This document shows positions 25,803 through 37,665 of a stretch of DNA of 64,000 nt, one piece after another; within the stretch, counting starts at the first letter, position 1; each line of letters opens with the position of its first letter. The stretch spans positions 32,429,200 through 32,493,199 of the forward strand of contig NC_079427.1 of assembly GCF_026213295.1 (NCBI RefSeq), written 5' to 3'. This stretch comes from Gadus chalcogrammus (Eukaryota > Chordata > Actinopteri > Gadiformes > Gadidae). Position numbers and translations under genes: made by a program. The notes under the pieces are model-generated. The model was not told where the DNA came from and did not search any database. It saw only the letters and a list, made by a program, of their open reading frames with translations.

Positions 25803-27397
25803 ATGCCTCTGTACTCGGATATCCCAGGCACGGAGACTGGTAAATGCACAGACTGCACCAAAATGCAACAGACAGTGGCTTTATTTGAAACGAGACTAGC
25901 AGCATTAGAAAAATGCAAAGGACTCCTACAGGATACAGTGCCGATGGGTGAGTTTGCTGAGCTCACTCAGATACAGCAAGATGATCAAAGCTACACTGTA
26001 TTCTTCCCGAAGCTGGACAAGAGAGAGACAGTTCCAGCTGCATCTCACTGGCACAGAGTCGGCGCTAAGCCAAAACAACATACCAAAGTGAATCAACAAG
26101 TTCACTCAACGCCAAATGCTAAGCTACCCAAAGCTAAAGTTACATGTATCAGCCGGATTAGACCGTCACTGAAATTAACCCTGCCACTGAAGAACCGGTT
26201 CCTGCCACTTCAAGAGTCCATGAACGCGCCTGCCACCCATGCACCCCTGAGCCCCGAGATGCGTCCGGACGGACAGTGCGGACAGAGACGGAACAAGAAC
26301 CAGTCGCCATGGAGGCGAGCTGCGCATGCCTCGGCCACCTGTGCACCCCTTACCCCTGAAATGTGTCCGGACAGACGGTACGGACAGAGAAGGAACAACC
26401 AGTCGCCACGGAGGCGGGCTGCGCATGTGTCTGCCACCGTCCAACAAGGGCCCATCTCAGAGAAAGCAGATGAACCAGACACTCTGATTATAGGAGACTC
26501 AACCATCAAGGATATAACCGGTAAGAAGATAAAAACATGCAACTTCCCATATGGAATGGTTAGTAATATCAACCATAAACTAGCCAAAATCATATTGGAA
26601 AACCCAAAAAACTCAGATTATTGTGCATGCAGGATTTAATGATATTCAAAGAGAACAGTCAGAACTTCTGAAGAGGGATTACACTGATCTATTGGATACA
26701 CTGGACAAAATACACATCAAGTCATTCATCAGTGGACCCATACCAGCAGTTGACAGGGGAATAAACAGATTCAGTCGTCTACTTGCACTGAATACATGGC
26801 TTTCCAGAGTCTGCAATGAAAGAGGAAGGGGCTTTATTGACAATTTCAACTTATTCTGGGGGCGCAAATGGCCTACACCCAAACAGGTTAGGCTCAAAAC
26901 TGTTGAGGGACAATCTTCTCTTCTCGCTTTCCCACAAATCTCCATGGTCTAACGCACAGGCCACAATCAGAGCACAGGTTGAGAAGAAGCGAGACTACAG
27001 CCTCCCCCACACATCTACTCTGCCACTATCTGACACACAGATAGCAGACAGCCCACAGACCCTGAAGAGAGACAACAGCCCGCCCGACGCCATCAACACT
27101 GTGCCTTCCCCCATCGCTGATGCTGGCTTGGCGAGGAACGGCCACCCCCCTCCTCTGCATTCCCCCATCGACAATGACCTCCAGCCTCATCTCTCCCATA
27201 GCTACAACAACAACTCCAGCCCCAATGTCTCCCTTTGCGATTTTCCAGCCGAATATAAGAAACTGGAATATGTTGGCATCAAACTTGCATCTGTGTCAAT
27301 GATAGCATCGCCATGTCATGGCCACAGGCTGATAACACCCAAGAGGATGGCGCCCCAGCCCCCCCCCTGTACTGAAAGTAGTCCTGAGTATTACTGA
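25803..27397 (+). pseudogene. LINE ORF1: CTDC/coiled-coil plus SGNH esterase, frameshifted
   Basis: Starts at ATG 25803 (MPLYSDIPGT); an upstream in-frame ATG at 25701 is possible. N-terminal features are a CTDC cysteine pair (near 25850) and a short coiled coil (LFETRLAALEKCK). A duplicated proline/arginine segment (SPEMRPDGQCGQRR and TPEMCPDRRYGQRR) follows. The C-terminal part is an SGNH/GDSL-type esterase as known in ORF1 of CR1/L2 LINEs: block I IIGDSTI (26488-26508), block III AGFND (near 26630), and block V LHPN with the catalytic His at 26876-26878. The family's usual Asp before GLH is Asn here. Two frameshifts, near 26615 and 26865, separate the three blocks. The tail is proline/serine-rich up to TGA/TAC-TGA at 27395. 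Confidence 0.8.
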
Positions 27398-27893
27398 GAC
27401 AAAAAAGGGTTCAGCCGTAGACACAGTATAAAGGAAGTTTCACATAATCTGCTGAACCCAAGGTTGCCTACGTCAAAGCAGGGCAACTTTCGCATTCATG
27501 CTGTAACCACTAAGAGAGTAAACAAAGGGAAACTTAGACACACTGCTAACCTCACAAATCTCATATCTATTGCCTCCAAACCAAAAACAACCTTAAAGCC
27601 TATCCACAACACCATCAGGATGGCTCTACTTAATGTGAGGTCTCTCATTAACAAATCATTTTTAGTTAATGATTTTATTACCACTTCTAAACTGGATTTT
27701 ATGTTTTTAGCTGAAACATGGCTGGAACAAATTAACAGTGCAACCGTTCTGATAGAGACAGCTCCTCCCAACTATAACTTTTTTGAAGCATGTAGATCTG
27801 GAAAAAGAGGTGGAGGGGTTGCTGCTATATTTAAAAATGTATTTCAGGGGAAACAGATGTTATTTGGTGATTTTCCATCGTTCGAATACCTTA

Positions 27894-29479
27894 TGGTACG
27901 AACACACCAGACGCGTACCCACGTAAAGATTTACGCGCGTAACGCACCTAAAATGTTGCTTGACCATTTTGTGTCAAAAATGGTCCTACGCATACGCTCC
28001 TAACGCGCCTACGCTCCTAAAGGTACGAACACACCAGACGCGTACCCGCGTAAAGATTTACGCGCGTAACGCACCTAAAATGTTGCTTGACCATTTTGTG
28101 TCAAAAATGGTCCTACGCATACGCTCCTAACGCGCCTACGCTATGCGCCTAGATGAGTCCATGTCCATGCAAGTGAACGGAGCGTTCCCTCTTCGTCATA
28201 ACTATCAAACCAAACATCCTTCACATTCACCGAGCGAACATTACGAAAGTAAAATGCACATTTCTCGCTAAAAATGTTTCCATAAACGCATTTAATGGCG
28301 TAACTATGTTACTATTTCCAACCAGAATAAAGAAAGTTGTCGGCCGTGGCTGCGCTGGAGTCCGAGGTAGGAAACCCAAACGCCGCCGTGTTTGGGTGAT
28401 AGAGTTTAGATCGGGTTAGATTAAATAATCTCGGATATAAATAACAATAATCGGGTTAAATAACTTCACATGGTGTGTCTGGTGTGTTTCCAGCATTCGT
28501 AGTGTTGATCAGCAGATATATAGTCCGCCAAGACGTTGAGGTTGCTTAGTAACCAGAGACTCTGTCCATGCAAGTGAAAGGAGCGTTCCCTCTTCGTCAT
28601 AACTATCAAACCAAACATCCTTCACATTCACCGAGCGAACATTATGAAAGTAAAATGCACATTTCTCGCTAAAAATGTTTCCATAAAAGCATTTAATGGC
28701 GTAACTATGTTACTATTTCCACCCAGAATAAAGAAAGTTGCCGGCCGTGGCTGCCATGGACATGGCTGCGCTGGAGTCCGAGGTAGGAAACTCAAACGCT
28801 GCCGTGTTTGGGTGATAGAGTTTAGATCGGGTTAGATTAAATAATCTCGGATATAAATAACAATAATCGGGTTAAATAACTTCACATGGTGTGTCTGGTG
28901 TGTTTCCAGCATTCGTAGTGTTGATCAGCAGATATATAGTCCGCCAGGACGTTGAGGTTGCTTAGTAACCAGAGACTCTGTCCATGCAAGTGAACGGAGC
29001 GTTCCCTCTTCGTCATAACTATCAAACCAAACATCCTTCACATTCACCGAGCGAACATTATGAAAGTAAAATGCACATTTCTCGCTAAAAATGTTTCCAT
29101 AAAAGCATTTAATGGCGTAACTATGTTACTATTTCCACACAGAATAAAGAAAGATGTCGGCCGTATGCTTCTGTCCAAGCTCACTACTCTCTGCCAGTGA
29201 CGTCGGGTCAAGCTCAACGCTGATTGGGCAACGCGGCTAATCGTCATGCGTATGAGCGTAAAAAGTTCAATTTTTTGAACTCTTGAAATGTACGCGCGTA
29301 TATATACGCGCGTATATATACGCGCGTATATATACGCGGCTAACGCGGGTAAAATGTTGCTTTAGCGCATGTAACGCGTGTACGCGTCTCATATGCGCGT
29401 AAACCAATGGTTCCCTATGGAAAAATTGACGATTTTATACGCGAGGTACGCGGGTAACGCGTTTGGTGTGGCCGTACCT
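27894..29479. mobile_element. Harbinger-like MITE with internal tandem repeats, in LINE ORF2
   Basis: TIRs are related to GGTACGAACACACCAGACGC (left) and the complement of GGTACGGCCACACCAAACGC (right), with TTA duplicated at 27891-27893 and 29480-29482. The left terminal ~127 bp is itself duplicated in tandem (27895-28020 and 28023-28150). The middle holds 2.4 copies of a ~402-416-bp unit. The right part has three TATATACGCGCG repeats. No transposase is visible. Confidence 0.85.
28160..29160 (+). repeat. ~405-bp tandem repeat inside the MITE (2.4 copies)
   Basis: Unit starts at CCATGCAAGTGAA (28164, 28566, 28982). It contains CAAACATCCTTCACATTCAC, TTCTCGCTAAAAATGTTTCC and TAACTTCACATGGTGTGTCT. 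The second copy carries an extra CATGGACATGG segment. A diverged single copy of part of this unit is found near 54475-54640. Confidence 0.92.
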
Positions 29480-30545
29480 TTAGTGCTGTATTGAAATGCT
29501 CCCCCAGAGTTCTCCTATTAATTATTTACAGGCCACCCACATATTCTGAATTTTTTTTCGATGACTTCACAGAATTATTGTCTAGCATCTCCACAGAATT
29601 TGACTGTCTAGTTATAACTGGTGACTTCAATTTTCATACTGATGATTTGAATGACAAGTGTGCAAAAAAGCTTTTTACCATTTTGGACACATTTGAACTG
29701 TCTCAACATGTGAAAGAGGCTACTCATTGTAAGGGGCACACTCTAGACCTGGTTATCACAAAGGGCCTCAATGTTTCTGATCTCTCTGTGACTGATCCTT
29801 CCTTGTCTGACCACTTTTGTGTTTTCTTTAACATATCTTTTATTCCCGACATAGACAAAATCAAACACTGTCAAAAAACGGTACATCAATGAAGATTCTA
29901 ATGTACTTTTTAAAAAGGCCATCTCCTTGCTACCACCTCTATACCCATGTTCTGCTGATGATATTGTAGAAAACTTTAATTTGAAAATTTTGAAAGTCAT
30001 AGATGTCATTGCACCTTATAAGGTTAAAACGATTTCTGGAAAGCAAAAGGCACCCTGGAGAAAAGCTGCTTCTGTAACAGCACAGAAAAAAGAATGCAGG
30101 AAGGTTGAACGCATCTGGCGTAAAACAAAACTTCATATTCATCATGATATCTATAAAGAGAGCCTCCGTGACTACAATTTAGACTTAAAAAATGCTAGAG
30201 AAACATTTTTCTCCAATATCATTAAAACCAACACTAATAATGCAAAAACCCTATTTGCAACTGTTGACAGACTGACCAACCCCCCAACATAAATCCCACC
30301 TGATCTCCATTCCACGCAGAAATGCAATGAGTTTGCAGCTTTTTATATTGATAAAATTGAAGGTATCAGACGCGCCATCAATGTCTCCACTTCAAACAAA
30401 AATATTGGACTACCACCCTGTTCAGGCAAAAATAACATGGCACGGATGGCATGCTTTAATGTTATAGACTCTCAAAATCTTGTGGAAACTGTGACACAAC
30501 TAAAGCCATCCACCTGTTGCCTTGATACTATACCCTATAAATAAA

Positions 30546-30731
30546 GGTTTCCCTATAAATAAATTGAGAAAGTAATTAATGGATAAAGACAAATGACCAT
30601 TATTAATTCTTCGTAACAAAATGTCAAGGTGTTCCATGTAGAGAATATTCTTTAGAGTCAACAAAATAACGCACCTGTTGGACTTGATTTTTGAATGTCT
30701 CCAATTGCTTGTCTTGAGGTAGTAGCCAATC
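30546..30731. repeat. Copied 185-bp fragment inserted in the LINE (source at 33278-33462)
   Basis: GTTTCCCTATAAATAAATTG through CTTGAGGTAGTAGCCAAT is nearly identical to 33278-33462 in the same orientation, 2.7 kb downstream. It lacks TIRs and target duplications. The left junction has CCCTATAAATAAA microhomology. The source overlaps an exon/intron border of the minus-strand pseudogene. Confidence 0.88.
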
Positions 30732-31122
30732 CAAGAATGTTTTCGACTGCCTAGCAGTAGACATATTGCAGATAGTTAACAACTCTCTCCAGTCAGGCAA
30801 TTTCCCAAAAGCTTTGAAAACTGCAGTTATTAAACCCCTTTTAAAAAAGCGGAGCCTAGATGCCTCTATTATTAACAACTACAGACCAATATCAAATCTA
30901 CCCTTCATACGTAAAATCATTGAGAAAGTTGTCCTCCAGCAACTTAATCAATTCCTGGCATCAACTGGTTGCTATGACACCTTCCAATCAGGATTTCGAC
31001 CCCTGCACAGCACTGAGACCGCCCTTATTAAAGTTGTAAACGACTTCCGTCTTAACACAGACTCTGGCAAAACCTCAATACTAATGCTACTTGACCTCAG
31101 TGCTACATTCGACACTGTAGAC

Positions 31123-31766
31123 CAGGGATGGGCAACTTTCATGATAAAGAGGGCCACATTTTTCATCATAACCATCGGAGGGCCACACGACTGCACACTT
31201 CAACTAAACGTGAGCTGAGAGAAGCTACACAATTTTGAATTTGGTAGATAAGATTTCCTGTATTCTGGTGCATTTTGGGGATGGCCACTACCTAAAAAAT
31301 CATCCAGAATCATAACCTATGTACGGTATGTTAATTGAACCAACATACATTAATTTCATGTTTTCCATGCTCAAACAGCCACATGAATGGTCAGTATTTT
31401 TATCAGTGCAAAGGGCTCACATACATCATCATTCAATGAAGTCAAAAAACTGAAAAACAGTGGCCCAACATTAAGTGCAACAACTCAATGAACTCAAACC
31501 CAACAAGCAGTTGTAGTAGTTGTAGTGGCGACTTAAGTGGATATCTTTAATGACTGATATCGCTTCTAAGCAAACTAGACGCATGGGTTTGCCTTCGAAT
31601 TCTATGAATTCTTCTCATCTTTCTTGACCGAGTTTTCTGTAACTCGATCAATTATTATTATTCTTTTTTTTATTTATTTTTTTATTATGTGCGGGCCTGA
31701 CTGAGTGAGGATGCGGGCCGCACTGAGTGAGGATGCGGGCCGCGGGCCGCCAGTTGCCCATCCCTG
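31123..31766. mobile_element. hAT MITE in the LINE reverse-transcriptase region
   Basis: TIR CAGGGATGGGCAACT at the left and AGTTGCCCATCCCTG at the right, with a perfect 8-bp duplication CTGTAGAC (31115-31122, 31767-31774). Subterminal AGAGGGCCACA and GCGGGCCGC motifs are as in common fish hAT MITEs. No coding capacity. Confidence 0.94.
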
Positions 31767-33063
31767 CTGTAGACCATACATTACTTCTGGACAGGTTAGA
31801 AAACTGGGTGGGGCTTTCAGGCACCGTAAATTGGTTCAGGTCCTACCTACAAAATAGGAACTACTTTGTTTCCATTGGCGACTTTGTATCAGAATCAACC
31901 AACGTGACATGTGGAGTCCCACAAGGTTCGATCTTAGGACCCTCTTTATTCAACATTTACATGCTCCCACTAGGGCAAATCATGCAAAATAACAATATTG
32001 ACCATCATTGCTATGCTGATGACATGCAAATCTATGTATCGCTATCACCAAATGACTATCGGCCCATAGATCTGCTGTGCCAGTGCATTGCAAGTGAAAG
32101 AATGGATGTGCCGAAATTTCCTTCAACTAAATGAGGACAAAACAGATAATTGTATTTGGTTCTAAAACGGAATGGCTTAAAGTAACCCAAAACCTTCACT
32201 CTCTGTCCCTGAAAACCTCAATCAAAGCCAGAAATCTAGGGGTTATCATGGATTCAGATTTACATTTCGACAGTCACATCAAATCAGTTACAAAATCGGC
32301 ATATTATCACCTTAAAAATGTAGCAAGACTTAGAGGGCTCATGTCCACCGAAGACTTACAAAAACTTGTACATGCTTTTATCACTAGTAAGCTTGATTAC
32401 TGCAATGGTCTCCTTACAGGTCTCCCAAAACAAACTGAGGAAGCTTCAGCTTGTTCAGAATGCTGCTGCTAGAGTTCTAACAAAGACCAAAATATTTGAT
32501 CATATTACACCAATTCTGAAATCGTTACATTGGCTTCCTGTAGGTCAGAGAATTGATTTTAAAATCAGGTTGCTAACCTATAAATCCCTACATGGTTTGG
32601 GCCCAAAATATTTAGCTGATATGCTTCCACTACATCAGCCTTCTAGACCACTAAGAAGCTCTGAGACCAATCTGTTAATTATCCCCAGAGTAAACACAAA
32701 ACATGGGAAAGCAGGATTTAGTTACTATGCAACAAATAGCTGGAATAAACTCCCAGAGGATTTAAGACTTGCCCCAACTCTGAGCACCTTTAAAACAAGA
32801 CTGAAGACTTTTATGTTTGCTATAGCATTCTGCTAAATCTTAAATACATTGCACTTTCTAAAAAGCTTTTGTTAACTTTGCCTTTATTTTCTATTTTAAT
32901 ACTAAAATGCCTTTTTAACTTTCTATTTTACCCATTTCTTTGCATATGTTTTTCTTTTACTTATCTATTATTTTATTTTATTGTATGACAATGTTTATAT
33001 GTGAAGCACTTTGAGTCTGCCTTGTGTATGAAAAGTGCTATATAAATAAAGTTGCCTTGCCTT

Positions 33064-33930
33064 AAAACTATTGGCACAAGTTTTTCTTTATAGAGATTAT
33101 TTTGTTGTGCATGAAGTATTTCAATACTTTCCAGTCTCTTCCACTATCCCTTAGCCTCGGATTTCCAATCAAGAATCTTTGACAGTCTGTTTTTCCAGGG
33201 ATCTTCATTTGCTTCAGAAAGTCCTAGAAATGATGTTCAACAGCTTGTCTCTCTGTCTTTGACAAAGCTCTTCTGGGTTTCCCTATAAATAAATTGAGAA
33301 AGTAATTAATGGATAAAGACAAATGACCACTATTAATTCTTCGTAACAAAATGTCAAGGTGTTCCATGTAGAGAATATTCTTTAGAGTCAACAAAATAAC
33401 GCACCTGTTGGACTTGATTTTTGAATGTCTCCAATTGCTTGTCTTGAGGTAGTAGCCAATTCATCAGAATGTCAATGAGTTTCCTGAAAAAGTAAAAAAA
33501 AAGTTTAAATGATTAAATAATTTAGAGACACACATTTGTCTATATTTATTAATATTACTGCATGCAGTGGAACATCTTGCCTTCTTGATTTGTTGTGGCA
33601 GTCTGCTCACTCCTCTTCAGCTGCATTTAAACGTTTAAATTAAATGTGTGCACGTAAAAGTCCTTTTTTTACACAGTATAAAGCATTTACTATGCTTTAC
33701 ATTGTCATGTCCTGAAGAATTTCTTTGAGACCGCTGGAAATTGTGGACATTTTCACGTTGATATGACGTTGTTGAGGGTTACTTCCACGAGCAGTTTTAT
33801 CCATTGCGTCTGTGGTTTATGAAGGTGGTTTTCTTGTGCGTGTTACTTTTTCGTCTGCTTCCGCTTGTTGGTCTTCTTCATCTGATGTCTCCAGAGAAAG
33901 GGGGACCTTTTGCTCAGTTGTCTGAGAAAA
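33064..33930 (-). pseudogene. Decayed multi-exon gene of an unrecognised repeated fish family
   Basis: On the minus strand, exon-like blocks have good splice borders. About 33832-33925 follows TTTTTTCTCAG and encodes an acidic VPLSLETSDEEDQQAEADE. About 33404-33485 follows CTTTTTCAG and encodes [13 protein letters not shown], ending CAG|GTGCG. After a ~115-bp intron ending TTTATAG, the last exon, about 33066-33280, encodes RRALSKTERQAVEHHF, a stop, then FLKQMKIPGKTDCQRFL and WKVLKYFMHNKIISIKK. The 'P-G-K-x-D-C ... W-K-x-x-K-x-x-x-H-N' pattern ending a gene is familiar from repeated, probably transposon-linked fish genes; I cannot name it. The in-frame TAG and a phase mismatch indicate a pseudogene. 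It directly follows the LINE 3' end. Confidence 0.5.
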
Positions 33931-33984
33931 AAGAAAGAAAAAAATATAGATAATGAAATCATTCCTGCGTTACCTATTTGTACT

Positions 33985-34550
33985 ACATTTGAAATTCGAA
34001 AAAATTTGAATATTGTGCAAAAGTTCATATATTTCAGTAATTAAAATTGCAGTGAAACTAATATATTATATAGACTCATTACATGTAAAGTGAGATATTT
34101 CAAGCATTGATTTGTTATCATTTTGATGATTATGGTAGATTATGAAAAACCCAAACAGAAATGTTGGTCCCCTTTTGCATGAATTACTGCCTTACCTTAC
34201 TGAATTACAGAAAGCATCCATGCCACGCCACATTGAGGCAGTAATTCATGCAAAGGGGGCCCAAACCAAGTACTGAGTACATACAGTATGCATGATTATA
34301 CTTTTCAGAGGGCCGACCTTTCTGTATTCAAAATCCTTTTTTTATTGATTATATGTAATATTCTAATTTTCTGAGATTTTGAATTCGGGATTTGCATAAG
34401 CTGCAGGCCATAATCATCAAAATCATAACAAATAAAGGATTGAAATATCTCACTTTGCATGGAATGAGTCTATATAATAAATTAGTATCACCTTTAAGTT
34501 GAATTACTGAAATAAATGAACTTTTGCACGATATTCAAAATTTTCACCAC
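33985..34550. repeat. Foldback repeat with ~150-bp arms
   Basis: Left arm about 34000-34150 (TTGAATATTGTGCAAAAGTT ... ATATTATATAGACTCATTAC ... GTGAGATATTTCAA) is mirrored about 34392-34544. The middle adds a second, smaller inverted pair (CATGAATTACTGCC / AGTAATTCATG, 34176-34250). It matches a common fish MITE-type repeat from memory. No coding. Confidence 0.8.
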
Positions 34551-35165
34551 CCTTTTGATATATTTAATCGTGATTAATCGCATGATTGTCCAGTTAACTC
34601 GCAAATTGCAAATTAATCGTGTATTTTTAACCGTTCTAAATATATCTTAAAAGATTATTATTGATGAGGATTACATTTATTCTTTTCCACACTTCATGAA
34701 TAGATCCATGCAGGACTGTGTGTGTCGCCCCATACCATTTAACAGGAGACTTCTGTCCTGTTGTACAATCCAAGTGGGGACCATCTTTTATATTTCCCAT
34801 GTAAACGCACTGACAGAAGCAAATGTTGCAGTTGGCAAACACTCATTGAGTGAAACAATAGGCACAGACAGCTGCCTTGCTGTAGTGAATGGAGTCCCCT
34901 CTTTGATATGTAAATATCGCTTAAGGATTCAATTCCCCTCTTGGCAACTTCTTTAAAAAAAATAAAAAGGAACAAATTTGAAGTTACATTATGACAAAAT
35001 TACTTAAAACTGAACTCTGTATTATGTTTTTGTATTTTTTGAATGACCAGAAATAGAGGTCCACACTTGGTCGATGAAAACCGATAGTCCCCTGTTGGTA
35101 AAGTAAACGTGTATGCGTGTGTGTGCATGTTTCTGTCTGTGTGGGGGGATGTTTGTGTGTGTGTG
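34551..35165. other. Unassigned; short TTAATCG repeat cluster
   Basis: Begins with a cluster of ATTAATCG(T/C) motifs (34562-34622). The rest has no gene I can support; minus-strand frames of 68-78 codons here show no recognised domain. Ends in GT-rich sequence. Confidence 0.4.
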
Positions 35166-35169
35166 TGTG

Positions 35170-35562
35170 TGTGGGTGTTGGAACTGGGAGCCCGAGCGGA
35201 GCAGGGAACCTCCAGGACCCGATACGGACGAGTGGATCTAGCAGACCTTTCCCCAGCTGTCCCGAGGGAACCGGCACACCCGGACGTCGTACGCCGAAGC
35301 GGAACACAGCGCTGGAACAGCGCTTCCGAGGGGAGTGACCTCCTTCTCCAGGGACGAGATTGGCCCGGCCGGAGAGACAATCAACTGGACTCTACCGTGG
35401 CTCACAGAGTCATTAGTATTATTTTTCATTTATCCCACGTTGGGCACCAACCAACGCGGTTTCTGTTATTCCTCGAATAAACACCTCTTTTTGGCTTTGA
35501 ATGGACCTGGGCATTGGGTGATTCCTGAGCAACCGAGACATTCCTGGGGCAGGGTCGCCACA
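35170..35562 (+). mobile_element. Probable solo LTR
   Basis: A ~390-bp GC-rich block starting TGTGGGTGTTGGAACTGGG and ending GGGGCAGGGTCGCCACA (TG...CA). A TCGAATAAACACC signal lies near 35474 and a TGAGCAACCGAGACATTCCT 3' segment follows, an LTR-like layout similar to the block at 23.7 kb. GT repeats precede it and AC repeats follow it, so the target duplication cannot be judged. No internal genes. Confidence 0.5.
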
Positions 35563-37575
35563 ACACACACCCACACACACACATACACACATACTGGGGA
35601 AAATAGTCCTCAGTGCAGCCATAACCTACATTTTCAAGTCAATGTCACAGATGTCAGCAGAGAGAACCATATAGAGCAACTGGAGAGAAACGGAAAGGGT
35701 GGTTTTAGAGAGAGTGAGTTTCTGTCTGTTTTTGTTTGAAGATTGAAGAACAGAAGCGAAGGAATGAGATGTTGCACCGTGGGTTGACGCTCCCTCCCAC
35801 TCATCTGCCCTCTGACTCGTGACAACAAACCATGTTGTGGCGTCCAGGCAATTTGTCTCACTGTGGAGATAGGTAGGCAGGTCAGCACACAGGCAGATGG
35901 ATCTGCAGAGAGTGAGATGGACAGACGACAGCTTCTAGGCAGATAGACAGATATTTCGATGTTAGCCCAGTTTTTACTGGGTCAAAGCTCGGGCTTTACA
36001 ATGATGAGCGGTATCGAGCTCCATGTTAGCTTTGTTTATGGACAAAGGGTTAGAGACTGAGAACCTGGATAGGGTTGGTGGTTGAACACTTAAACCAGTG
36101 TGAGGAACACATGGCCAACCAGCTCAAATCACTCTCTGAATACAAAATGGACATCGCGCTGAAGGCCGGTGATACAAGTGTGTGTGTGGGGGGGGGGGGG
36201 GTTGCAAAATGGCAATGTGGAACTCTGGTGCTGGATGTTGCCAGGTTTTTCCTTGACAAATGACCTACCCTCCCCGCCCTAATGAAAACAGCGACACGCA
36301 GCTGTAATCACTTCTATTTATACGAGTGGAAATCCATAAGATTTTGCTCTCACCGCGAGACGAATCAATGTTCTGTTCAGCTCTCTGGGTCACAAAAGAA
36401 GGGAGAATAAAAGGACTCCTGTCAATACTGAAGGCAGCAGCCACACTGAGAGAAAACGATTGTTGCATGAAAACATGAACCAAGAAGGAGGAATACATCG
36501 TAAAAAATTTGCAAGCTCATTACAAAGTTAAATGGTTGGTTTAAAATACGTAATGAGACAGGCGTGATAGATAGCAAGAAGATGAGGGAAAAAGATTAGA
36601 CATGGATGACAAAGTGCAGACAGGAACGAGTCGACAAGGATCAAGAGGAAGATAAGGATAAAAGCCAGAGAGGAAGAGGCCATCCGTGAGTTTTAAAGGT
36701 CAGTGGAAGGGTCCTATAGCTGTCTGCGTCAAGGCAGCTCTGGTGATTAAAGTTGAAATAATTCCATGGCGTGCAATGCATATCCTATATGTTAGAAGAG
36801 ACGCCTGCCCACATAATGAACTGTGCAAAGTAGTCTGCTTAATAATACATTTGGTGGATTACTCTCGAAATTCAAACGTCCCTTACAAAAATTGTATTAG
36901 CCAAATTAATTTTCAGACTATGAATATGGATGATGGGCTGCCGACATAGTGTATCAAACAGATGTCTATGGGTGGAGGAATTCTTCCAATATAATGTTCA
37001 TGTAAAGGCTGCACACTGTTGTCTTTCTCTTGTATGCGTGCTCTATCTTTTATCCTACAAAGAATAGTGATCTACACTTTCTCCCATAACGCAGGAGGAG
37101 CTGCATCTCTGTACCTCCGCCCAACTGCCCGCCACGGCAAACCCTGCCATACACTTCTGCTCCATGACACCCTACGTGGAGCGCAAATAGATCCTGGGGC
37201 TCGCATCTCGCAGTACATAAACGCTCCTGTGGTGCGTCACAGCCTGCGTGGTTAGCTGTTAACAGCGGGATTATAATAATGAATCAGGTCTAAATGTACT
37301 CACATGTGGGCTAAGCCGTGTGTACAATGGCCCATTTAGGGAGGGTGGGGGAGGGGGATGTTTGATAACTCTGAAGATGATACCCGTATGGGTGATGAAC
37401 TCCACAAACTGGAGGACTGCAGAACATGTCATCGCGGACACATTACAATTTTTTATTATCAAGTTTTATTTTTGTGTTGTAAATATAAAGAGCAACAAAA
37501 TAATTTAATGAGAAAAGTTAACCCAGTGATTGTTAGTGCTTGGCACTTGGTTCTATGAACATCGTTACTGTACCA
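35563..37575. other. About 2 kb without recognised genes or elements
   Basis: Moderate-GC DNA with an AC-rich stretch (35562-35592) and a run of 14 G (36187-36200). No frame longer than ~135 codons and none with a recognisable motif; no clear inverted termini. Possibly host intergenic or intronic sequence. Confidence 0.4.
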
Positions 37576-37665
37576 ACAGCAATATATTGGTGTTTCTCCT
37601 TCTGACAAATGTACTTTTGTTAGTCACTTTGGATAAACACGTCTGCTAAATGAAAATGTCTTTAT
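37576..37665 (-). repeat. Fragment of the dispersed TTTATCCAAAG repeat
   Basis: CACTTTGGATAAACACGTCTGCTAAATG (37625-37652) is the inverted relative of the motif seen near 18717. It is a very common fish retroposon-type tail fragment. Confidence 0.6.

Larger units (their letters stand above)
27464..32836 (+). pseudogene. LINE ORF2: AP endonuclease and reverse transcriptase, disrupted
   Basis: The endonuclease begins MALLNVRSLINKS at 27620 and continues FLAETWL. After the Harbinger-like insertion it resumes at 29483 with IIYRPPT and GDFNFH (29620-29640), then SDHFCVFF. A single TAA at 30290-30292 interrupts the linker. A copied fragment replaces a short stretch at 30546-30731. The RT domain has [14 protein letters not shown] (split by the hAT MITE), GVPQGSILGP, and the catalytic CYADD with YADD at 32012-32023. 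Frameshifts near 32105 and 32420 precede the C-terminal LHWLPV...RIDFKI...LLTYKSLHGLGPKYL region and a stop at 32834. Expected activity is nicking of target DNA and reverse transcription of LINE RNA; this copy cannot make it. Confidence 0.92.
25540..33063 (+). mobile_element. CR1/L2-type LINE retrotransposon, full structure but broken
   Basis: 5' region from about 25540, ORF1 from 25803, ORF2 from about 27464 to 32836. The 3' end has AAGTGCTATATAAATAAAG and a TTGCC-repeat tail at 33048-33063, typical of CR1/L2-clade LINEs. Three later insertions interrupt it: a Harbinger-like MITE (27894-29479), a copied fragment (about 30546-30731) and a hAT MITE (31123-31766). Removing the two transposons and one target copy rejoins the ORF2 frame exactly. 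Several frameshifts and a stop make the copy inactive. The exact 5' end is not defined. Confidence 0.9.

Noticed and set aside
26158..26593. Minus-strand frames over LINE ORF1
   Set aside because: Opposite-strand shadows of the duplicated Pro/Arg segment in ORF1.
35109..35739. Frames over the LTR-like block
   Set aside because: They run through GT/AC repeats and the LTR-like block without any known domain.
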